DNA of 64,000 nt from an uncultured Brachyspira sp. GTDB taxonomy: Bacteria; Spirochaetota; Brachyspiria; Brachyspirales; Brachyspiraceae. The stretch is taken from contig NZ_CALXKQ010000014.1 in the NCBI RefSeq assembly GCF_944388875.1, positions 1 to 64,000 on the forward strand, read 5' to 3'. Positions 54,376 to 62,064 of the stretch are shown here, one piece after another. A model generated the notes under the pieces. That model searched no databases and had not been told where the DNA came from. It was given only the letters and a program-made list of their open reading frames with translations. The translations under genes were made by a program, and so were the position numbers. How positions within the stretch are numbered: position 1 is the stretch's first letter; every line of letters starts with the position of its first letter.

Positions 54376-55332
54376 TTAAGAAAATTTTTCCTCAATATAT
54401 TTATTAGCAGAAATCGCAGCTATAGCACCATCAGCTGTAGCAGTAATAACCTGTTTCAACATTTTTGGTCTTAAATCTCCGCAAGCAAATACACCTTCAA
54501 CATTTGTTTTCATCTCTTCATCTGTAAGAATATATCCATCCTGCATAGCTACTTTACCTTCAAACAATTTTGTCAAAGGAACATAACCAACAAAAATAAA
54601 TACACCAAATGTTCCGTCATTTTCATCTGCTTTATATTCATATTGTTCACCTGTTTCATTATTCAAGAATATAGCAGATTCAACTATACCATCACCTTTA
54701 ACCTCTAAAAGCTCTGTTCTAAATTTTATTTCAACTTTTGGATTAGCTTTTGCCTTCTCTTCTATAGAGTTAGCACAGCGTACATAATCTTTTCTAACTA
54801 TCAATGTTACTTTTCTAGCAAATTTAGACAAATACATTGCTTCTTCAACAGCTGTATCTCCTCCGCCAACACAGAATACTTCCAAACCTTCAAAGAAGTT
54901 AGCATCACATGTAGCACAGTATGAAACACCTTTACCAGTATATTCAACTTCACCTTTACATCCCAATTTTCTAGGCTGAGCACCTGTTGCTATTATAACA
55001 ACTTTAGATTCATAAGTAGTACCATCCGAAGTTTTTACCTCTTTTGTTTTACCATCTAATTTAACATCTACAACTTCTTTATGTTCTATTTCAGCTCCAA
55101 ATGTTTTTGCCTGCTCTATCATTTTATTGATAAGATTTTTAGGATGTCTTCCCTCTTCTGATTCCTCAAAAAATCCAGGATAGTTAGCTATTTCATCAGT
55201 TATACTAATCTGACCTCCGAAACTTCCTTTTTCAAAAAGAACTGTTTTTAATCTAGCTCTAGCAGAATATATAGTAGCAGCTAAACCAGAAGGACCGCCG
55301 CCTATTATAATACAATCATATAAATTACCCAT
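54376..55332 (-). CDS. trxB: Thioredoxin reductase TrxB
   Basis: An FAD/NADPH disulfide reductase of 318 residues. FAD motif GGGPSG (11-16), active-site CATC (139-142), NADPH-binding GGGDTAVEEA and the C-terminal GVFACGDLR are present. In amino-acid-reductase clusters it re-reduces the thioredoxin that recycles GrdA. No trxA lies next to it here, unlike many clostridial grd clusters. Confidence 0.95.
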   Translation of the reverse strand: MGNLYDCIIIGGGPSGLAATIYSARARLKTVLFEKGSFGGQISITDEIANYPGFFEESEEGRHPKNLINKMIEQAKTFGAEIEHKEVVDVKLDGKTKEVKTSDGTTYESKVVIIATGAQPRKLGCKGEVEYTGKGVSYCATCDANFFEGLEVFCVGGGDTAVEEAMYLSKFARKVTLIVRKDYVRCANSIEEKAKANPKVEIKFRTELLEVKGDGIVESAIFLNNETGEQYEYKADENDGTFGVFIFVGYVPLTKLFEGKVAMQDGYILTDEEMKTNVEGVFACGDLRPKMLKQVITATADGAIAAISANKYIEEKFS

Positions 55333-55358
55333 AATATCTCCCCTTCTATTATTCGTTT

Positions 55359-55751
55359 TTATAAAATACCATCTATAGCTCCAACTACAAGTTTATAATC
55401 TATTAACTTAAAGTCTTCATCTATAGCTTCTGTTAATTTCCTTCTAGGCTTATCTAAAAAATTTCTAGTCAAAGCAATAGAGCCTTCTATCAACTCTAAT
55501 GATTCTATATCAACATTACCCTCATCATTATTAGCTAAAACTATACTCTTATAAGGAGTTTCATAAGGCTTTATGCTACTTACTATTGGATGAGTCAAAA
55601 GTTTATAGCATGAATGTATATAATCCCTAGCCTTACAAAGTATATCCATAAAATCTGAATCTGGAAAGTACATTACTTCTACATTTTTACTATGCACCTC
55701 TTCAGCTATTTTTGGATTATTAGTTATCAATATAGTCTTTTTACTAATCAT
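55359..55751 (-). CDS. grdX: GrdX-family protein
   Basis: ISKKTILITNNPKIAEEVHSKNVEVMYFPDSDFMDILCKARDYIHSCYKLLTHP is the pattern of the small GrdX proteins that head glycine reductase clusters; function unknown. The frame is open to ATG 55814, but a TTGACA box (55790-55785) with a -10 candidate lies inside that stretch, so the ATG at 55751 (130 residues) is chosen. No Shine-Dalgarno is seen. It precedes trxB by 26 bases. Confidence 0.8.
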   Translation of the reverse strand: MISKKTILITNNPKIAEEVHSKNVEVMYFPDSDFMDILCKARDYIHSCYKLLTHPIVSSIKPYETPYKSIVLANNDEGNVDIESLELIEGSIALTRNFLDKPRRKLTEAIDEDFKLIDYKLVVGAIDGIL

Positions 55752-55762
55752 ATTACATATAT

Positions 55763-55790
55763 ATGTTATATTATTTTCAATATTTGTCAA
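55763..55790 (-). promoter_or_regulatory. Promoter of grdX-trxB
   Basis: On the minus strand TTGACA (55790-55785), a 16-base spacer and TAACAT (55768-55763). The start would fall about 5 bases before the grdX ATG, giving a near-leaderless message. The upstream gap to 56125 is AT-rich and holds nothing else that I recognise. Confidence 0.5.
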
Positions 55791-56125
55791 GTTATTATTA
55801 CGATAATATTTCATTTTATTAAAAAAATATTTGTATAAAACAAACTATTACTACTTATAATATTACGCTATAAAGTTATTTAATATTAAAAAACATATTT
55901 ATTATGTATAAAACTAATTATATTATACGATATATATAATTTATATAACTAAAAATATAACAAAATCATGTATATACTATTTAATTTAAAAAATATTATT
56001 AAAATTACAACTTATAATACATATACATTATTAAAAAAAATTAATTTTTTAAATAATTATAAATAAATAATTTTATACATTTTTATCATTTTACTATTAA
56101 AATAATTAAAATTAATTTTAAAAAA

Positions 56126-56860
56126 TTATAAACTATTTAATGAAACGTATATCAATCTTTTAAAAATATTCAAAGCAAAATTATGATGTGCATGCATCAT
56201 TTCAGGATGAAACTGCACACCAAGAACAAAACTGCCGTTTTCCATATATTCTATACTTTCAATTATATCGTCCTCAGAATATCCAGTAGCTTTTAAATTG
56301 CTTCCCAAATCTTTTATAGCCAAATGATGATATGAATTAACTCTAACCTTTTCACCTACTATATCTCTTATTACACTTCCTTCTTCGGTTATAAAACTAT
56401 GCGTAGCTTCATAAGGTTTAGCACTTTGATTATGCTTTATATAGCAATTTTCTATAAGTGACAAATCCTGATATAAACTTCCGCCAAAATATACATTTAA
56501 AATTTGAAGTCCTCGGCATATTCCAAGTATAGGCTTTTTCATTTCCAAAGCATACTTTATCAGTTTTAATTCATATTCATCTCTTCTAGGAAATATTCTG
56601 CCTAATTTATGATGCAGCTCTTCATTCCAGTATATAGGATCAATATCATAACCGCCTGATAATATTATTCCATTTACATGAGAAAGCTGTATTCGTATAT
56701 CTTCTTCATCATCTACAATAGGCATTATATAAGGAACGCCTCCTGATCTTGTTACAGAAAATACATAATCATCATTTACATAGGCCCTCTCATAACCAGC
56801 AAATTCATCATTACTTTGAATACTCAATAAACTTCCGCTTATTCCTATTATAGGTTTCAT
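56126..56860 (-). CDS. Class I glutamine amidotransferase-like hydrolase (PuuD type)
   Basis: A peptidase C26/gamma-glutamyl hydrolase-like protein: oxyanion GGYDIDP, nucleophile Cys in ILGICRGLQILNVYFGGSLYQD and the catalytic HPE in VQFHPEMM. Closest in layout to PuuD, which releases GABA from gamma-glutamyl-GABA, but putrescine genes are absent, so the substrate is open. The ATG at 56860 has GGAG upstream. 244 residues. Confidence 0.88.
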   Translation of the reverse strand: MKPIIGISGSLLSIQSNDEFAGYERAYVNDDYVFSVTRSGGVPYIMPIVDDEEDIRIQLSHVNGIILSGGYDIDPIYWNEELHHKLGRIFPRRDEYELKLIKYALEMKKPILGICRGLQILNVYFGGSLYQDLSLIENCYIKHNQSAKPYEATHSFITEEGSVIRDIVGEKVRVNSYHHLAIKDLGSNLKATGYSEDDIIESIEYMENGSFVLGVQFHPEMMHAHHNFALNIFKRLIYVSLNSL

Positions 56861-56950
56861 ATAAAACTCCAATATTCTTGATATAAAACCTATTATTATA
56901 TATTAAAAAATTAATTAATATAATAGTATTTTATAATTTTTAATTGAATA

Positions 56951-58024
56951 TCAATTTCTTATAAAAATTGATTTAATTTTAGATATAACTTTTAAAATAT
57001 AAGCTTTTTTATTATTGCTGACTTTATCAAAATAATAAAAAGCATCTCTATAGCATGATAATTTATAATGAGCAAGCCCTATGGCAAAATTAATATCATC
57101 ATTCGAGCTTCCCAATTCTATGGATTTATTATAATCTTCTATCGCCTCTTTATAATGTTTTAATTTAAGCTTTGCTTCACCTCTTTTATAATAAGAAAAT
57201 GAATATTCAGGTTCTAATTCTATACTCTTATTAAAGTCTTCAACAGCATCATTATAAAATTTTAATTTTAGCTTTGATAATCCTCTATTGTAATATGCCT
57301 TTGGATAATTTGAATATAATTCTATAGCTTTATCAAAATATTTTACAGCCTCTTCATGCATACCTAAATCCTGTTTAATTATACCTATATTATTATAAGC
57401 ATAAACATAATTGCTATCCATTCTTATAACTTTATTGAAATACTCTAGAGCCTCTTGATAATTTTTTAAATTGTATTTAGATAATCCAATATTATAATAT
57501 GCTTTAAAATAATTTCTATCCAATTCTATAGCTTTATTGAAATATTCTATAGCCTCTTCATACATTCCCAAATCATTTTTAACTAATCCAATATTATTAT
57601 ATGTATGTGCATTCGGAGATATTTCTATTGTTCTGTTATAATATTTAATAGCCTCATCATAATTACCTAAATTATAATTGGATAATCCTATATTATTATA
57701 AGCTTGAATACAATTAACATCTATTTCTAAAGCCTTATTATAATATTTTATAGCTTCTTCATAATTGCATAAATTGTGCTTAACTAAACCTATATTATTA
57801 TAGGCATGTACATAGTTAGGGTCTATATTTATAACCATTTCAAAATCCTTAATGGCTTCTTCATACATTCCTATGCTATTTTTGGCTAATCCCCTATTAT
57901 TGTAAAGCTCTACAACATCTCCATAATAAAAAATTAATTTATCAAAATATTCTATGGATTTATTATAATCTTGTTTATTAAAAGCTTCATCAGCCAATTT
58001 TAATAAATACTCAAGATTATTCAT
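56951..58024 (-). CDS. TPR-repeat protein
   Basis: About nine tetratricopeptide repeats of 34 residues (for example YNNIGLVKHNLCNYEEAIKYYNKALEID) cover residues 5-335. There is no signal peptide or other domain; the C-terminal tail ends with a basic stretch. Probable protein-protein scaffold in the cytoplasm. The start has GGAG. It is similar to many expanded TPR proteins in spirochaetes. Confidence 0.9.
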   Translation of the reverse strand: MNNLEYLLKLADEAFNKQDYNKSIEYFDKLIFYYGDVVELYNNRGLAKNSIGMYEEAIKDFEMVINIDPNYVHAYNNIGLVKHNLCNYEEAIKYYNKALEIDVNCIQAYNNIGLSNYNLGNYDEAIKYYNRTIEISPNAHTYNNIGLVKNDLGMYEEAIEYFNKAIELDRNYFKAYYNIGLSKYNLKNYQEALEYFNKVIRMDSNYVYAYNNIGIIKQDLGMHEEAVKYFDKAIELYSNYPKAYYNRGLSKLKLKFYNDAVEDFNKSIELEPEYSFSYYKRGEAKLKLKHYKEAIEDYNKSIELGSSNDDINFAIGLAHYKLSCYRDAFYYFDKVSNNKKAYILKVISKIKSIFIRN

Positions 58025-58145
58025 AAATAAGCTCCAAAAATAAATGACAAATCAATATACATATCCTGAGATTATGATATATTTATGAATATGTAAAAAA
58101 TACTTATTCATTGTAAAATTATATAGCAGTTCATATATTTTTCAA

Positions 58146-58649
58146 CTATTTTATCCTGTTATATTCTATAATGTTTACATCTATATCATTATATGTAAAA
58201 TTTTCTAATTTATTTGAATTAAAGATATCTTTATCAATATTTGGAAAAAATCTATCGCAGTTATAATCTTTATTTATATGAGTTAGATATATTTTATCAG
58301 CATAGCATAAAGATTTTCTATAAATTGATTCTCCTCCTATTATAAATATTTGATTATGTTTTTCTAATAATAGTTTACAAATAGTATCTTCAAATGATTT
58401 TTCATAAAATAGATTATCATACTGATTTGAAATATCATCATTAGTATTAGATGATATAACAATATTTTTTCTTTTAGGCAGAGGCTTACACCCTAAAGAC
58501 TCAAATGTTATACGCCCCATAACAACTGGATATCCTGTGGTTGTACTCCTAAAAAAATGCATATCTTCCTTAATGTGTCCCCAAGGCATAACACCATTTA
58601 ACCCTATTCCATTCTTTGAATCAACTGCCGCAATTAATGAGATTATCAT
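58146..58649 (-). CDS. folA: Dihydrofolate reductase
   Basis: Regenerates tetrahydrofolate consumed by ThyA. MIISLIAAVDSKNGIGLNGVMPWGHIKEDMHFFRSTTTGYPVVMGRITFESLG is a complete DHFR N-terminus with the catalytic acidic residue in the DMHFF helix, and FIIGGESIYRKSL is the cofactor-site GGxxxY. 167 residues. Its ATG overlaps the stop of the restriction endonuclease gene (ATGA). Last gene of the thyA operon. Confidence 0.95.
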   Translation of the reverse strand: MIISLIAAVDSKNGIGLNGVMPWGHIKEDMHFFRSTTTGYPVVMGRITFESLGCKPLPKRKNIVISSNTNDDISNQYDNLFYEKSFEDTICKLLLEKHNQIFIIGGESIYRKSLCYADKIYLTHINKDYNCDRFFPNIDKDIFNSNKLENFTYNDIDVNIIEYNRIK

Positions 58650-59437
58650 TTATTATCCTTATGCAAAAAATTATAAAAATATTCATCTATCTCTTTCCTC
58701 ATATCAAGTCCTACTTCCTCAAAACATAATAAAATATCATTATATACATTATCACCGCCTATAAAATTCCAAAGATCTTCAGCTACCTTTAATTCCTTTT
58801 CTAAATCAAGCATTCCTGCAATAGTCCATCTTTCATAAGGTTTTGGTTCATAAGGATTATATGGTATTCCTATCATAGTATGAACATTATTATCACTATT
58901 ATAATACAAACTAACTGCAGCCCATTCTAATAAAGTTCTTTTAAAATCTTTAAATTCACCTTTATTAGGTTTTGCTGTTTTTAAATCTATTAAATATATA
59001 TTATTATTATAATCTTCAATATAAATATCTATCTTTGTCGGCTTTATTTTTTTGGCTTCACCTATTTTGCATACTTTTTTTATTAATTTTATTTCTTCAT
59101 CCTTATTCGGACTTTTATTAGCAGATCTCAAATCATCCATTATATTTTGTATTACTATTTGTGCTTCTGATGTTATTATATCTTTTGCTGCAACCTGTTT
59201 ATCAATAATCTTAAATCTATCTTTTCCTAATTCAACAGCTAAAGGCTCGAATATAGAAGTACCAAAATTGGTATTTAATGACTGTATAAAAGAATATAAA
59301 GCCATTCTATCTTTACCAAGAAGACGAGTATGAAAAGGCATTGAAGTTGTTTCTGGCTTGTAATCCCTAAATTTATTTCTTAAAACTGTGTACAATTTTT
59401 CTTTTATAGAATCTTTTTGTTTTTTAGTTAATGGCAT
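58646..59437 (-). CDS. Type II restriction endonuclease, TdeIII-like
   Basis: A 263-residue protein with YKPETTSMPFHTRLLGKDRMALYSFIQSLNTNFGTSIFEPLA, the opening pattern I associate with the TdeIII family from Treponema denticola. The PD-(D/E)XK core is Asp137 with Asp151-Leu-Lys153 (IYLIDLKTAK). It starts 8 bases after the methyltransferase gene and overlaps folA by 4 bases. As I recall, TdeIII cuts GGNCC; this enzyme's site is an inference. Confidence 0.8.
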   Translation of the reverse strand: MPLTKKQKDSIKEKLYTVLRNKFRDYKPETTSMPFHTRLLGKDRMALYSFIQSLNTNFGTSIFEPLAVELGKDRFKIIDKQVAAKDIITSEAQIVIQNIMDDLRSANKSPNKDEEIKLIKKVCKIGEAKKIKPTKIDIYIEDYNNNIYLIDLKTAKPNKGEFKDFKRTLLEWAAVSLYYNSDNNVHTMIGIPYNPYEPKPYERWTIAGMLDLEKELKVAEDLWNFIGGDNVYNDILLCFEEVGLDMRKEIDEYFYNFLHKDNK

Positions 59438-59445
59438 AATAACTC

Positions 59446-61020
59446 CTATAATTCTTTTAGGTGAAATATTATTTCTGAATATGCTGACTTATCTTTTTCA
59501 ACTCTATTTAATACAGGTCTTTTAAAAGTATTAACTATTTTCATATTAGATTTATATGCTATTTCAGGATACAAATTATATTTATCATTAGCAACAATAA
59601 ATACATCATAATTATCCATCATATATTTTTTAGAATTTATTAAAACTTTCGATATGTCATTTATGTATTCATTTTTGGCATTTAAACTCTGACCTTTAGA
59701 TAATGCCCCTATTTCAAAATTATCATTCCTTCCAAAACCAAATAAATCATAAGCATAAGCATGCTGTTCATGATAATCTATTAAGCCTATATATGGAGGA
59801 CTTGTGAATATGCCATTTATTCTTTTATTGTTTAAAAAATTATAAAATTTATTATTGATACTTTTTACTTCATTGAAAATATCTATATCCCTAGAATCTC
59901 CTGTTATGCATAATTGATAAGTATTAGTTCTTAATTTATTGAATTCATACAAACGCTTTATAGTATCAACTGAATATTTTCTCCACCATTTAATTATTGA
60001 AAATAAAGGCTTACATATTTTATAATGTTTACGGCAATAATATGTTGTTGTTACAGGCTTTAATAAAGTACCTAAATCAGAATGAGTAGTTGCTCTGCAA
60101 GAACGCATTGTCCTGCTTAAAATTACTTGTAAAATATTTCTTATTTTTATATCATCTATATATTTTATCAAATTATTCATATATTCTAATTCATCAATTA
60201 TACTTGGTATAAACCATTTATATATGAATGAATCATTATCCATGTTATTATATAATTTTATATGATATTTTTCTATCAAATTATTATAAGTTATTAAAAA
60301 TTCACTCTCTTTTTCTTTTCCATATATCTTAGAATCTATTTCTTTATTTCTAACTTTCTTTTTATAATCTAATGAATTAAAATATATATTATTAAATTCA
60401 GATAATTTATCATTAAGCTCATTTTCAAACTCTATATTATTTTTTATATAATCCTCTAACTTATCTGTAAATATATTTATAATATTTTCAAGATTTATTA
60501 AATCAACTTCATTTATTTTGCAATTTGAAATCAAAGTATTAAATTCAGAAATATCTATTCCTATAGCATTAATTCCCAATTCATTAGCTTGAACAAGTGT
60601 TGTACCGCTTCCGCAAAAAGGGTCTAATATTATATCATTTTCTCTAAAATATATGTCTTTTTTAAATTCGTCCGTATGATTATCAATAAAATATTCTACA
60701 AGCTGCGGAATAAACTTTCCTTTATAAGGATGAAGCCTATGAACATGTTTTGTGGTATCAGATTCTCTCAAATTATCAAAAGAAAGTTTCCAATTTAAAT
60801 CATTTCCAAGTTTATTTTTCCAATCAATTTCTCTTTTATTTTTATCATAATATTTTTTTAAATCTGACTGCGATATATAAGTAATTCCATTATTTATTAT
60901 CTTATCTATTAAAGCATACTGAATTAAGTAACTAATATTGGATATGGTTACTAATTTATTGGTATATTCTGAAGCCCAAACGGCTGCATCATTTATAGTT
61001 ATTAAATCAGATTTATTCAT
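59446..61020 (-). CDS. DNA methyltransferase (SPPY-type, N4C/N6A)
   Basis: The cognate modification enzyme. The SAM motif DPFCGSGT (133-140) precedes the catalytic SPPY (407-410), which marks N4-cytosine or N6-adenine exocyclic amino methylation. An N-terminal helix-turn-helix-like part (about 8-58, TINDAAVWASEYTNKLVTIS) may bind DNA or regulate. Long, Asn/Ile-rich spacer between motifs. 524 residues. It lies between thyA (21 bases upstream) and the endonuclease (8 bases downstream). Confidence 0.88.
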   Translation of the reverse strand: MNKSDLITINDAAVWASEYTNKLVTISNISYLIQYALIDKIINNGITYISQSDLKKYYDKNKREIDWKNKLGNDLNWKLSFDNLRESDTTKHVHRLHPYKGKFIPQLVEYFIDNHTDEFKKDIYFRENDIILDPFCGSGTTLVQANELGINAIGIDISEFNTLISNCKINEVDLINLENIINIFTDKLEDYIKNNIEFENELNDKLSEFNNIYFNSLDYKKKVRNKEIDSKIYGKEKESEFLITYNNLIEKYHIKLYNNMDNDSFIYKWFIPSIIDELEYMNNLIKYIDDIKIRNILQVILSRTMRSCRATTHSDLGTLLKPVTTTYYCRKHYKICKPLFSIIKWWRKYSVDTIKRLYEFNKLRTNTYQLCITGDSRDIDIFNEVKSINNKFYNFLNNKRINGIFTSPPYIGLIDYHEQHAYAYDLFGFGRNDNFEIGALSKGQSLNAKNEYINDISKVLINSKKYMMDNYDVFIVANDKYNLYPEIAYKSNMKIVNTFKRPVLNRVEKDKSAYSEIIFHLKEL

Positions 61021-61041
61021 AATATATAAAACCCAGTAATA

Positions 61042-61842
61042 TTATACAGCTACCTCCGCTTTTATAGTAGGATGGTATTTATATCCTTCCAATTTAAAAT
61101 CTTCATAAACATGGCTGAATATATTAGGGCGCTGCTGTATAAATAATTCTGTTGTCTGTTCATAAGGCTCTCTTGAAAGCTGAGTATTTACTTGCTCTAT
61201 ATGATTATTATAAATATGGGCATCTCCGAATGTCATAATAAGTTCTGAAGCATGAAGTCCGCTATGCATAGCCAAAAGCCTTGTAAGTATGGCATAAGAA
61301 CTTATATTAAAAGGAACTCCCAAAAATAAATCGGCAGAACGCTGATATAAATGCGTAATTATACCGCCTTTATTGTTCACGGAAAACTGGCACATCATGT
61401 GGCATGGAGGTAAATGCATCTTATCAATCTCTCCTACATTCCAAGCATTTAAAATATTTCTCCTGCTTGTAGGGTTGTTTCTTAAAGTATTCACTACATT
61501 GGATATTTGATCTATTTTATTTCCCTCTTTAGTTTCCCAAGCTCTCCACTGCTTGCCGTATACAGGTCCAAGTTCTCCCATATCATCCGCCCATTCATCC
61601 CATATATGCACATTATTTTCAAGTAAGAATTTTATATTAGTTGAGCCTTGCAAAAACCATAATAATTCTATAATAACGCCTTTCATAAAAACTCTTTTAG
61701 TTGTTATAATTGGTATTTTATTTCCATCAAATTTAAATCTTAATTGCGGTCCGAATATTCTTCTTGTTCCAACTCCAGTTCTATCTAAACTCTCTTCTCC
61801 TTCTTCTAATACTTTTTTTAATAATTCCAAATAGTTTTTCAT
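61042..61842 (-). CDS. thyA: Thymidylate synthase ThyA
   Basis: Methylates dUMP with methylene-tetrahydrofolate. All key parts are present: RTGVGTRRIFGPQLRF, the nucleophile Cys in LPPCHMMCQF, QRSADLFLGVPFNISSYA and the Asp/His region FGDAHIYNNH. 266 residues from ATG 61842, chosen because GAGG lies 10 bases upstream; the ATG three codons earlier is too close. First gene of thyA-methyltransferase-endonuclease-folA. Confidence 0.96.
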   Translation of the reverse strand: MKNYLELLKKVLEEGEESLDRTGVGTRRIFGPQLRFKFDGNKIPIITTKRVFMKGVIIELLWFLQGSTNIKFLLENNVHIWDEWADDMGELGPVYGKQWRAWETKEGNKIDQISNVVNTLRNNPTSRRNILNAWNVGEIDKMHLPPCHMMCQFSVNNKGGIITHLYQRSADLFLGVPFNISSYAILTRLLAMHSGLHASELIMTFGDAHIYNNHIEQVNTQLSREPYEQTTELFIQQRPNIFSHVYEDFKLEGYKYHPTIKAEVAV

Positions 61843-62064
61843 AAATTTCATACCTCAATAATGATTAATTTAATAAAGAAATATTATATATGCTTAAAAT
61901 ATTTTTATCAATAGAAACATACAATATATATCAACTAAAAAATATGATTTATTGCAAACTAACTACGAATATGAATTAATTATACTTTATGGTATTTTAA
62001 TTAAATAAATTTATATAAGCTTCATTTTAAAATTTATAAAACTAATTTTTATATATAGATTATA

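Noticed and set aside
55752-55814. Longer GrdX starting at 55814
   Set aside because: No Shine-Dalgarno, and a TTGACA promoter lies within the extension.
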